Under the pieces are notes generated by a model. That model did no database searches, was not told where the DNA came from, and saw only the letters and a list, made by a program, of their open reading frames with translations. The position numbers and the translations under genes are program-made. From contig JAEDCN010000023.1 in assembly GCA_016294105.1 (NCBI GenBank), positions 1 to 37,834 of the forward strand: a stretch of DNA of 37,834 nt. Reading direction: 5' to 3'. Positions 15,776 through 24,101 of the stretch are shown here, piece after piece. The DNA is from Treponema sp. (GTDB lineage Bacteria > Spirochaetota > Spirochaetia > Treponematales > Treponemataceae). Position 1 is the stretch's first letter. Each line of letters begins with the position of its first letter.

Positions 15776-17062
15776 ATGAATACTAAAGCATATATCGTGC
15801 TTGCCAACGGGCAGGTTTTTGAGGGCAAAAGCTTCGGTGCCACTGGTTGCGTTACCGGTGAGGTTGTCTTTACCACAGGGATGACAGGGTACTTGGAAAC
15901 TCTGACTGACCCCAGTAATTATGGACAAATCATTTTACAGACCTTTCCTCTTGCAGGGGATTACGGAGTTATCCGAAAGGATGCGGAAAGCACTAAGGCT
16001 CATGCAGTGGGCTTTGTGGTGCGGGAATGGTGTTCTACGCCTTCCAACTTCCGCTGTGAGGAAACCCTTGACCAGTATCTGAAGGAACAGGGGGTAATCG
16101 GTGTTTACGATGTGGACACACGAGCCTTAACAAAGATTCTCCGTGACAATGGAACCATGAACGCACGGATTGTTGCTCTCAGTGGTGATGCTGAGAAGGA
16201 CAAGGAAGTAACCCAAGTACTTAATTCCATCAAACATGATTTAGTATCCAATCCAAGTCTTGGAAATCATGCCGGAAAGATTCGGCTTGTAGAAGAAATC
16301 AAAGAATATAAACTAGAAAATCCTGTGGCAAAGGTTTCCCGCAGTGCTACAGGCCTCCAATTGGAGAACAAGGCTGCGTTTGATGCAGCCTTGGAATACG
16401 GCGCTGTTCCTGTGGACCGTAGTGGCAATAAGTTTACCTCCTACGAAGAAGCTGCTGCAAAGGCTAGCGGTACCAAGGTGGTGCTGTGGGACTTTGGTGC
16501 TAGAGCTAGCCTTACCCAAGAGTTGCAGAAGCGGGGTGTAGAGGTTGTAGTTGTGGATGCTGCTACTACCTGTGAAGAAATCCTAGCTCTGAAGCCCGAC
16601 GGTGTAGTGCTTTCAACTGGTCCTGGAAATCCTGCTGATTACGAGGCCATTGTGGCAGAAATCAGCCAGCTGTGTGGTCACTTTATTCCTCTGTTGGGAA
16701 TTGGTTTGGGACACCAGCTTTTGGCACTGTCTCAGGGTGCAAAGACTGAAAAGCTGCCCTACGGACACCGTGGTGAAAACCAGCCAGTAAAAAATATTAC
16801 CTCAGGAAAGGTGCTGATTACCAGTCAGAATTGTGGCTATACTGTAGTAAAGGATTCACTGCCTGAGACTGCATTCCAAACCTTTGAAAGTGTAAACGAT
16901 AAGACCTGCGAAGGTATTCAATACCGAGGCTTCCTTGGTACTTCCGTTCAGTTCTATCCCAAAACCTCTGGTGGACATCAGGATACTGCCTTTGTATACG
17001 ACCAGTTTGTAGACATGGTGGTAATGCGGCATCAGAGCCAGCTGGCAGAAAATCAGGACTAA
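15776..17062 (+). CDS. carA: carbamoyl-phosphate synthase small subunit with lost glutaminase triad
   Basis: Homologue of CarA, which hydrolyses glutamine and channels ammonia to CarB. The N-terminal CarA domain is well conserved (VLANGQVFEGKSFGATG, NFRCEETLDQYLKEQGVIGVYDVDTRALTKILRDNG). In the class I amidotransferase domain, the nucleophile motif GICLGHQ is GIGLGHQ (Gly310 for Cys). The His/Glu motif QGHPEASPGPHD is QFYPKTSGGHQD (Tyr394 for His, Lys396 for Glu). The conserved NHG before it is NCG. All three triad residues are therefore gone, while the fold motifs STGPGNP and GHRGENQPV remain. At 428 residues it is about 40-70 longer than usual, with an insert near 190-230. It lies 15 bp before carB. 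It probably acts as a structural or regulatory subunit of an ammonia-dependent synthase (inference). Confidence 0.9.
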   Translation: MNTKAYIVLANGQVFEGKSFGATGCVTGEVVFTTGMTGYLETLTDPSNYGQIILQTFPLAGDYGVIRKDAESTKAHAVGFVVREWCSTPSNFRCEETLDQYLKEQGVIGVYDVDTRALTKILRDNGTMNARIVALSGDAEKDKEVTQVLNSIKHDLVSNPSLGNHAGKIRLVEEIKEYKLENPVAKVSRSATGLQLENKAAFDAALEYGAVPVDRSGNKFTSYEEAAAKASGTKVVLWDFGARASLTQELQKRGVEVVVVDAATTCEEILALKPDGVVLSTGPGNPADYEAIVAEISQLCGHFIPLLGIGLGHQLLALSQGAKTEKLPYGHRGENQPVKNITSGKVLITSQNCGYTVVKDSLPETAFQTFESVNDKTCEGIQYRGFLGTSVQFYPKTSGGHQDTAFVYDQFVDMVVMRHQSQLAENQD

Positions 17063-17077
17063 GGGGAGGAAGAAGAA

Positions 17078-20000
17078 ATGCCATTGAATCAGAATATACG
17101 TAAGGTTATGGTAATTGGTTCCGGCCCCATCGTTATTGGTCAGGCCGCTGAATTCGATTATGCAGGAACCCAGGCTTGTAAGGCCTTGAAGGAACAGGGA
17201 CTAGAGGTTGTTCTGGTAAACTCCAATCCCGCTACCTTGATGACAGACGGCCACATGGCAGATGCCATTTATATTGAGCCACTGAACACAGCCACCATCA
17301 AGCGAATTATAGAAAAGGAAAAGCCCGACAGCTTGCTTTCTACCTTGGGTGGTCAGACAGGATTGACCCTTTCCATGCAGCTGGCAAAGGAAGGCTTTTT
17401 GGCTCAGCATGGCGTGAAGTTGCTGGGTGCTCGCCCTGAAACCATTGACCGGGCAGAAGACCGCCAGATGTTCAAGGATACCATGGAGTCCATTGGTGAG
17501 CCTTGCATTCCCTCTAAGGTTGTAACTGACTTACATTCAGCCTTGGATTTTGCCGGTGAGATTGGCTATCCTGTTATTGTTCGTCCCGCCTTTACCCTTG
17601 GTGGAACTGGTGGTGGTATTGCTGCCAATGAAGAGGAACTGCGGGAAATTGGTCAAAACGGATTGCACCGCTCCCCTATTCACCAGATTCTTGTGGAAAA
17701 ATGTATTTCTGGCTGGAAGGAAATTGAGTTTGAAGTAATTCGTGACAGTGCGGGCAATGCAATTACCGTCTGTTCCATGGAGAACTTTGACCCAGTTGGT
17801 GTTCATACTGGAGACAGTATCGTTGTGGCTCCTGCAGTAACCCTTTCCGATAAAGAATATCAGATGCTGCGGACAGCGGCCTTGAACATCGTTTCTGCCC
17901 TGGAGGTAGAAGGTGGCTGTAACTGTCAGTTTGCCTTGCATCCCACTAGCTTTGAATATGCAGTAATTGAGGTAAACCCTCGTGTTTCCCGATCCTCTGC
18001 TTTGGCTTCTAAGGCTACTGGTTATCCTATTGCTAAGGTTGCTTCTCTCATCGCCATCGGTTATCACCTGGATGAGATTCCTAATGCAGTGACCAAGACA
18101 ACTATGGCCTGCTTTGAGCCTACCATTGACTATGTGGTTGTAAAATTCCCCAAGTGGCCCTTTGACAAGTTTGTATACGCCAAGCGAACCTTGGGAACTC
18201 AGATGAAGGCAACTGGTGAGGTAATGTCCATCGGTATTTCCTTTGAGCAAGCCTTGATGAAGGCGGTGCGGGGTGCAGAGATTTCTGTTAATACCTGTCG
18301 ATTACCTGCTTTCTTGGAGGAAAGCAACGAGGATATTATTCGCCGTGTAGGTGAATGTACTGACCAGCGGCTCTTTGCTATTTATGAAGCCATGTCTCGT
18401 GGCATCCTTTCTCTGGAAAAGATTCACGAAATTACTATGATTGATATGTGGTTCTTGCACAAGCTACAGAATCTGGTGAACGCAGAAAAGGCTATGACCG
18501 AGCTTAAGGATAGCGGTGCCGAGCTGACTCCTGAATTCTATGGTGAGTTGAAGGTGCTGGGCTATCCCGACAAGGTTATCCAGAGCATGACTGGTGCTAC
18601 TATTCCCGGTGCTGGCGGTGTGTTGGCTCAGGCTCAGGAAGCAGAAGACTTGCGAAAAGCAGGAAAGCTGGCTCACCTCCCCGCCTCCTACAAGATGGTA
18701 GATACCTGTGCCGGTGAGTTTAAGGCTCAGACTCCCTATTTTTACGGTAGCTACGACAAGGCCAACGAGGCAGAGGAATTCCTTGCTGCCCAGGATTCTC
18801 AGAACTGTGTAATGGGACGACAAACCAAGGGACGGATTTTGGTACTTGGTTCTGGGCCAATTAGAATTGGACAGGGAATTGAGTTTGACTACGCCTCCGT
18901 TCAGTGTGTGTGGGCATTGAAGAAGCTGGGCTATGAGGTTGCTATTGTAAATAACAACCCAGAAACCGTTTCCACTGACTTTGACACAGCAGACCGCCTG
19001 TACTTTGAGCCACTTACTCCAGAAGATGTTATGAGCATCATCCGTACCGAAAAACCCTTGGGAGTTGTGGTGGCCTTTGGTGGACAAACTGCCATTAAGC
19101 TGACTAAGTTCCTGCACGACCAGGGTATTCAGATTTTGGGCACAAGTGCTGATTCCATTGACATGGCAGAAGACCGAGAACGGTTTGACGAACTTTTGGA
19201 GCGGCTGGACATTAAGCGCCCCAAGGGATTTTCCGTGCTTACCATGGAAGAAGCCCTTAAAGCAGCAGAAAAACTGAATTATCCTGTGCTACTGCGTCCT
19301 TCCTACGTGTTAGGTGGCCAGAACATGATTATCGCCTTTACGGAGGATGATATTCGTGAGTACATGAAGATTATTCTTGCTCAGAATATTGAAAACCCTG
19401 TATTGATTGATAAATACCTGATGGGAATTGAGCTAGAGGTTGACGCAATTTGTGACGGCCAGGACATCTTGATTCCCGGTATTATGGAGCATATTGAGCG
19501 AACTGGTATTCACTCAGGAGACAGTATCGCTGTGTATCCGGCATGGAATGTAAACGACATCATGACGGAAAAGATTATCAATCAGTCTCGTGAGTTGGCA
19601 CTGGCACTGGGTACCAAGGGCTTGGTAAATATTCAGTATCTTGTATATGACAACGACCTGTATATTATCGAGGTGAACCCCCGTTCTAGCCGAACCATTC
19701 CTTATATCAGTAAGGTAACTGGTGTTCCCATGGTAGAGTTGGCAGTGCGAGCTATGCTGGGTGAACGGCTGCAAGATATGGGCTTTGGAGCGGGCTTGTA
19801 CAAGATTCCACCCTATGTAGCCGTAAAGGTTCCAGTCTTTAGCTTTGAAAAGCTAATTGACGTAGATACCCACTTGGGCCCAGAGATGAAGTCCACTGGT
19901 GAGGTTTTGGGCTTGGCTCGCACCTTGGATGAGGCTCTGTACAAGGGCTTGGTGGCAGCAGGTTACCGCATGAAAAAGAATGGTGGCGTGCTGATTACTG

Positions 20001-21367
20001 TACGAAAAAGTGACCAGTTTGAGATTGTGGATACTGCCCGCAAGTTCTATGATCTAGGCTTTAAGCTCTACGCCACAGAAGGAACTGCTAAGGTAATTAG
20101 CGGTTTTGGCATGGACGTAGAGGTGGTGAACAAGATTCACGAAAACCTTGAGGACAATATCTTAACCTTGCTGGACACTGGCAAAATCGATTATGTAATT
20201 TCTACCTCTGCCAAGGGACGTATTCCCACCTATGATAGCGTTAAGCTGCGACGAAAAACTGTGGAGCGAGATATTCCTTGTCTTACTTCTATTGATACGG
20301 CTAATGCCATTGCCAGCAGCTTGCAGAGCCGCTACTCCATCGAAAGCCTTGAGTTGGTGAACATCAACGACTTGAGCGAGGGAAAAACTCGGCTGCGGTT
20401 TGCAAAGATGCAGAGCTCTGGCAACGACTTTGTGGTATTCAATGCCATGTATCAGGAGATTATCAATCCAGCGGGCTTGAGCGTGCGGCTCTGTGACCGA
20501 CGTACGGGAATTGGTGCCGACTCCTTGGTACTGATTACCAAGTCCGACGTGGCTGATGCTGGAATGCGATTCTTTAATCAGGATGGTTCTGAGGGCATGA
20601 TGGCAGGAAACGCTATCTGCTGTGTGGCCAAATACCTGTATGATAACAACATCGGTGGCTTGCAGGAGCGCTGTGCTGCTTCTGCTGAACATACTGCAGA
20701 AATTACCGTAGAAACAGCTGCCGGAGTAAAGCGACTTTTGGCATATACCCAAAGTGGTGTTGTTTCTTCTGTGCGGGTAGACATGGGCGCTCCTGAGTTT
20801 GAAGCAGAAGCTCTGCCTACCCTAGCAGAGGCTGTTTCTGTAACAGGCACACCAGATGGAATGAAGATTATTGGAGGAGAGGGAGAGTTGCCAGATAGTT
20901 CTGCCACAGACTGGAATGTGGTAAGCGGACACCTTCCTTGCAAGGCTGTGGTGAACGCCCCCATTACCGTTGATGGTCAAGAATATACTGGAACAATGTT
21001 GTCTGTGGGAACACCTCACTGTGTTGTATTCAGTAGCTTTGTGGATAAGATTGACGTAGCAGCCATTGGGCCGTTGTTTGAAAACCATCAGTTGTTCCCC
21101 AAGCGCGTGAACACCGAGTTTGTTCGAGTGGTGGGACGAAATTGCCTGAAGATGCGGGTTTGGGAGCGAGGTAACGGCGAAACTCCTGCCTGTGGAACTG
21201 GTGCCTGTGCTGCAGCTATTGCCGCCGTGCTGAATGGATTCTGTCCTATTGGTCAGGATATTACGGTAAAGGTGCGGGGCGGAGAGCTTACAGTTCGGTA
21301 TACGGGAGAAACAGTATACTTAACTGGTGCTGCTCGGCTGGTATACAGCGGTGAAATAGAGATTTAA
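17078..21367 (+). CDS. carB: carbamoyl-phosphate synthase large subunit fused to a DapF-like domain
   Basis: 1429 residues in one uninterrupted frame. Residues 1 to about 1100 are a complete CarB: two duplicated ATP-grasp synthetase halves (SGPIVIGQAAEFDYAG and SGPIRIGQGIEFDYAS at their starts) and a C-terminal MGS-like regulatory domain (about 960-1090). From about residue 1106 a diaminopimelate-epimerase-like domain follows: LRFAKMQSSGNDFVV, FFNQDGSEGMMAGNAICC, GTPHCVVF, ERGNGETPACGTGACAA. In DapF two cysteines do the epimerisation. The second is present (Cys1372), but the first, normally in MCGNG, is Ala1176. The DapF part (about 324 residues) is also longer than the usual 275. A GGAGG site precedes the ATG. 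CarB makes carbamoyl phosphate for arginine and pyrimidines; the role of the fused domain is unknown. Confidence 0.93.
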   Translation: MPLNQNIRKVMVIGSGPIVIGQAAEFDYAGTQACKALKEQGLEVVLVNSNPATLMTDGHMADAIYIEPLNTATIKRIIEKEKPDSLLSTLGGQTGLTLSMQLAKEGFLAQHGVKLLGARPETIDRAEDRQMFKDTMESIGEPCIPSKVVTDLHSALDFAGEIGYPVIVRPAFTLGGTGGGIAANEEELREIGQNGLHRSPIHQILVEKCISGWKEIEFEVIRDSAGNAITVCSMENFDPVGVHTGDSIVVAPAVTLSDKEYQMLRTAALNIVSALEVEGGCNCQFALHPTSFEYAVIEVNPRVSRSSALASKATGYPIAKVASLIAIGYHLDEIPNAVTKTTMACFEPTIDYVVVKFPKWPFDKFVYAKRTLGTQMKATGEVMSIGISFEQALMKAVRGAEISVNTCRLPAFLEESNEDIIRRVGECTDQRLFAIYEAMSRGILSLEKIHEITMIDMWFLHKLQNLVNAEKAMTELKDSGAELTPEFYGELKVLGYPDKVIQSMTGATIPGAGGVLAQAQEAEDLRKAGKLAHLPASYKMVDTCAGEFKAQTPYFYGSYDKANEAEEFLAAQDSQNCVMGRQTKGRILVLGSGPIRIGQGIEFDYASVQCVWALKKLGYEVAIVNNNPETVSTDFDTADRLYFEPLTPEDVMSIIRTEKPLGVVVAFGGQTAIKLTKFLHDQGIQILGTSADSIDMAEDRERFDELLERLDIKRPKGFSVLTMEEALKAAEKLNYPVLLRPSYVLGGQNMIIAFTEDDIREYMKIILAQNIENPVLIDKYLMGIELEVDAICDGQDILIPGIMEHIERTGIHSGDSIAVYPAWNVNDIMTEKIINQSRELALALGTKGLVNIQYLVYDNDLYIIEVNPRSSRTIPYISKVTGVPMVELAVRAMLGERLQDMGFGAGLYKIPPYVAVKVPVFSFEKLIDVDTHLGPEMKSTGEVLGLARTLDEALYKGLVAAGYRMKKNGGVLITVRKSDQFEIVDTARKFYDLGFKLYATEGTAKVISGFGMDVEVVNKIHENLEDNILTLLDTGKIDYVISTSAKGRIPTYDSVKLRRKTVERDIPCLTSIDTANAIASSLQSRYSIESLELVNINDLSEGKTRLRFAKMQSSGNDFVVFNAMYQEIINPAGLSVRLCDRRTGIGADSLVLITKSDVADAGMRFFNQDGSEGMMAGNAICCVAKYLYDNNIGGLQERCAASAEHTAEITVETAAGVKRLLAYTQSGVVSSVRVDMGAPEFEAEALPTLAEAVSVTGTPDGMKIIGGEGELPDSSATDWNVVSGHLPCKAVVNAPITVDGQEYTGTMLSVGTPHCVVFSSFVDKIDVAAIGPLFENHQLFPKRVNTEFVRVVGRNCLKMRVWERGNGETPACGTGACAAAIAAVLNGFCPIGQDITVKVRGGELTVRYTGETVYLTGAARLVYSGEIEI

Positions 21368-21388
21368 TCTTCTAAATCGATATGAATG

Positions 21389-21419
21389 AAAAAGCCACGG
21401 CAAGTCCGTGGCTTTTTTT
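21389..21419 (+). terminator. terminator of carAB
   Basis: Perfect 12-bp stem: AAAAAGCCACGG (21389-21400) with its complement at 21406-21417, 5-nt loop, followed by further Ts. A classic rho-independent terminator. Confidence 0.92.
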
Positions 21420-21445
21420 GTCCCCTTCCCTCCCCTAGCAAAGTA

Positions 21446-21474
21446 TTGACCCCTTTTGTTGGGAAGTGTAAAAT
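21446..21474 (+). promoter_or_regulatory. promoter of the beta-helix lipoprotein gene
   Basis: TTGACC (21446-21451) and TAAAAT (21469-21474) are 17 bp apart. The leader of about 40 nt ends in a GGGGGG ribosome site before the ATG at 21519. Confidence 0.55.
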
Positions 21475-21518
21475 ATAGAAAAATGGAGATTTAGTGAGTT
21501 TATTTGTGGGGGGCGACT

Positions 21519-22751
21519 ATGAGAAATATATTAAAAGATAGAAGATTTTTTGTTTTTAAGGCAGGGAGTGTAGGCTTTGTTGCTATAGCTCTGGCACTGC
21601 TTTGTGTTTTTTCCTGTAATAATTTGCTTGTTCTGGGTGGCGGCAGTTTAGTTATTGCCATGCCAGGAACAAGAGCCGCCACTGCTTCTCGCTTTACCAT
21701 TGAGCTTACTGGTACCAATGGCACAACCCAAAGTAAAACTCTTGCAGGTGGTACCACCACCGCCCAGTTTGACGACTTAGCTCCTGACACCTACGATATC
21801 ATAGTAAAAGGAATAGATGAAGCTGGTGCTGTAGTGCTTAGAGGTTCTTCTAGTGCCACTGTTGTAGCTGGAAAAACTGCTTCTACTACGGTGGAGTTCT
21901 TGGTGGAAGTTGTAGATAACTTCTATAGTTTACAGCAAGCTATGACTGCTGGTGGCACTGTGTATGTTGTAGATGATATAACTGTAACAGAAAGCTTGAT
22001 TATAAATCAGGATGTTATCATTCGAGCTCTGAATAAGGAGGTTACATTAAAGTATACAGCTAATTCAGGGAGTTTGTTTACTGTAACAAATTCTGCAACT
22101 CTAACCATTGGTGGCGGCGACTACAGGCTTACTTTGGATGGAAATGGACAGACCCGTGAAGTTGCCTTGTTACAGATTAAAGATGGAACGGTAGACTTGT
22201 ATGGCACTATTACTAATAGTGTTAATAATGTTAGTGCTGGAGGTATTAAAGTTGAGAGGCCTTCTTCTACTTTGAACATGTATGATGGTGCCATTGTGCA
22301 CAATTGTCGGTGTTCAAATGAGTGGGGAATTGGTGGAGCTATTGGTCTTGATGCAGGTAATATGAATATGTACGGTGGTACTATTACTGGAAACACGGCA
22401 CAAGATGCTTCTGCTGTTTACGTAAATGATCAGTCAGTTTTTACTATGAGCGGTGGAACTATCAGTGGTAATAGTAATGATATTGCTATAAATATTTCAT
22501 CATCTACTTTTAAAATTGGTGGTGGTGCTTTGATCAGCTCTGACGATAAAGTATCCTTAAAAAAAAGCCCTGCTATTACCATTATCAGTCCACTTACTGG
22601 AGGAAATTCTGTGGCAACTTTAACTCTTAAGGATGGGTTTTCATCTGGCTCCTCTGTGCTAATTGCAGAAAATGGTGTTATCCTTGCCAATGAAGTTGGA
22701 AAATTTGTTTTGACAAGTGGAACTATAAAATCAGACGGTACTTTGCAGTAA
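21519..22751 (+). CDS. outer-surface beta-helix lipoprotein (full-length paralogue)
   Basis: Predicted lipoprotein with a basic N-terminus, a hydrophobic stretch and a spirochete-type lipobox VFSC (Cys33). Residues about 45-130 form a GSLVIAMPGTRAA... beta-sandwich-like domain with QFDDLAPDTYDIIVKG, a carboxypeptidase-regulatory or Ig-like fold by appearance. From about 140 to the end are beta-helix repeats with short units such as LNMYDGAIVHN, MNMYGGTITGN and FTMSGGTISGN. Such repeats are common in Treponema surface proteins of unknown function. The start at 21519 is chosen because GGGGGG lies 6-11 nt upstream; an in-frame ATG five codons earlier lacks a site. A second, truncated copy lies 2.6 kb downstream. 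Function not known; adhesion or surface display is a guess. Confidence 0.8.
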   Translation: MRNILKDRRFFVFKAGSVGFVAIALALLCVFSCNNLLVLGGGSLVIAMPGTRAATASRFTIELTGTNGTTQSKTLAGGTTTAQFDDLAPDTYDIIVKGIDEAGAVVLRGSSSATVVAGKTASTTVEFLVEVVDNFYSLQQAMTAGGTVYVVDDITVTESLIINQDVIIRALNKEVTLKYTANSGSLFTVTNSATLTIGGGDYRLTLDGNGQTREVALLQIKDGTVDLYGTITNSVNNVSAGGIKVERPSSTLNMYDGAIVHNCRCSNEWGIGGAIGLDAGNMNMYGGTITGNTAQDASAVYVNDQSVFTMSGGTISGNSNDIAINISSSTFKIGGGALISSDDKVSLKKSPAITIISPLTGGNSVATLTLKDGFSSGSSVLIAENGVILANEVGKFVLTSGTIKSDGTLQ

Positions 22752-22768
22752 GTGCAAGAAAGCCAATT

Positions 22769-22798
22769 AAAAGCCACGGTCTTTCTGTGGCTTTTTTT
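22769..22798 (+). terminator. terminator of the lipoprotein gene
   Basis: AAAAGCCAC (22769-22777) pairs with GTGGCTTTT (22787-22795), 9-nt loop, then more Ts. The stem resembles the carAB terminator (AAAGCCACGG). Confidence 0.85.
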
Positions 22799-22860
22799 GT
22801 GTACAACAGTTCAAGAGTTTCCAGAGGCACCCTGTCCTACCTCATTATGTTAACAGTACA

Positions 22861-22878
22861 CACGTATTGTTCCAAGTC
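22861..22878 (-). repeat. 18-bp copy of an internal rpn segment
   Basis: CACGTATTGTTCCAAGTC is present here, 6 bp past the rpn stop codon, and again at 23275-23292 inside rpn, where on the minus strand it encodes DLEQYV. Both copies are in the same orientation. It looks like a relic of a second rpn copy or a recombination footprint. Confidence 0.6.
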
Positions 22879-22884
22879 AGGGTG

Positions 22885-23832
22885 TTATGTATCACTGGAC
22901 TTCATTAAACTTAGTATTACGTCCAGTGGGAGGTTTGTTCCTTGAGCTACTTGTTCTGGAGAAAATCCCATGGAAAGAAGGTTTTGAGCTGTTTCCAATG
23001 CTTTCTGGTGGGCTCCCTGTTCAATCCCACGTTCAATTCCACGTTCTAGCCCAACTAAAATACCTTCGTTACGACCAATTGCATAAGCTTCTTCTTGTTT
23101 TACTGCAATGTCGGTGGCATAGTCATATTCAGTCATTAAGATACTCAAAACCTCTCCTCCTTTTCTTTCTAAATAATCTTTTAAGACATTGTGACGTACA
23201 GCCTCTCTAATGGCTCTTGTGAGTGGTTTTACTTGACCATCTGCTTTTGCTTCAGCAATGAGCTTGAGAAACTGCACGTATTGTTCCAAGTCTGAACATT
23301 GTGAAACAATTTGATTTGGTTCTTTACCATTAATTCTACACACTTTCACCACTAATTCAAGAGAGATTTCGGAGTTTTGGATGTGGTTCAATTTGAAGGC
23401 GTCGGACAGGTGAAGGTAGGTTTCTGGTGGTATGTTTTCCTTTCCGGTGTAAAAGACAATGAACTCAGGCTTGGCTAGTGGAATCAACTGGGTTGAGAAT
23501 TTTGACTTTGAATCTATCATGTTACCGTAGATTCGAGACACGTATTCCAGCAAGCGTAGCGGCATATTTGGATTGATGGTGGTCTGATGTTCAATCATCA
23601 TGATGAACTGGTCATTTACCATAACTGCAATATCGTTGTAATAGTCCATATATAAAACTTGTTCCAAATTGACTCTCTCTAGCCGAGTGGTTTCCACTTG
23701 TAAGTCGGTACCATGAAGAGCGTTGTACAGGGAAAGAAAATGTTGCTTCCAGTCCCTGTCTTTGGAAAAATAATCTACAAAGAGGGAGTCTTTATGCTTG
23801 CGGTTTTCGGTGGTGGGGTGTTCATTATTCAT
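22885..23832 (-). CDS. Rpn-family recombination-promoting nuclease (PDDEXK)
   Basis: 315 residues, full family length (Rpn/YhgA-like, formerly annotated as transposase). The PDDEXK-type catalytic region is intact: MDYYNDIAVMVNDQFIMMIEHQTTINPNMPLRLLEY contains the Asp of NDIAV and the E-x-Q of EHQ. The C-terminus has the typical repeated glycine-rich helix GILVGLERGIERGIEQGAHQKA and the closing LLSMGFSPEQVAQGTNLPLDVI module. Family members are DNA endonucleases that promote RecA-independent recombination or act in phage defence. It lies on the opposite strand between two paralogous lipoprotein genes, one of which is broken. Upstream is an AT-rich intergenic stretch. Confidence 0.88.
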   Translation of the reverse strand: MNNEHPTTENRKHKDSLFVDYFSKDRDWKQHFLSLYNALHGTDLQVETTRLERVNLEQVLYMDYYNDIAVMVNDQFIMMIEHQTTINPNMPLRLLEYVSRIYGNMIDSKSKFSTQLIPLAKPEFIVFYTGKENIPPETYLHLSDAFKLNHIQNSEISLELVVKVCRINGKEPNQIVSQCSDLEQYVQFLKLIAEAKADGQVKPLTRAIREAVRHNVLKDYLERKGGEVLSILMTEYDYATDIAVKQEEAYAIGRNEGILVGLERGIERGIEQGAHQKALETAQNLLSMGFSPEQVAQGTNLPLDVILSLMKSSDT

Positions 23833-24101
23833 CTTATCTCCAAAAAAAATTCTTACATAATAATTATTCGCTTTAAACTGAAAGAATTTGTCTTTTTTTC
23901 AAAAAAAAATCTTTTTTTTATATTTTTCTTGATTATTCACTTTTCCCTGGAATCTAACCAGAAGGGGTCTCAGAATAAGGCTGTTCGTGTAGTTAATTTT
24001 TATTTAAAACATCTTTGAAAACTTTACTGTTCTTTGTCGTTACTTCCTTAATTTTGAACTTTTTTGTATAATTGAGATAAATTTTTTTAGGGAGATTGTA
24101 A
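23833..24101. other. AT-rich divergent intergenic region
   Basis: This stretch holds the upstream regions of rpn (minus) and of the broken lipoprotein gene (plus). It has long T- and A-runs around 23885-23935. A perfect TATAAT at 24067-24072 is the likely -10 box for the plus-strand gene, with a poor -35. No gene was recognised in it. Confidence 0.5.

Noticed and set aside
17537..18250. 237-codon frame antisense to carB
   Set aside because: Lies wholly inside the conserved CarB sequence; no recognisable domain or start signal.
22885..23832. IS-element transposase
   Set aside because: Older annotation calls this family transposase, but no terminal inverted repeats or target duplications were seen and the domain is a PDDEXK Rpn nuclease.
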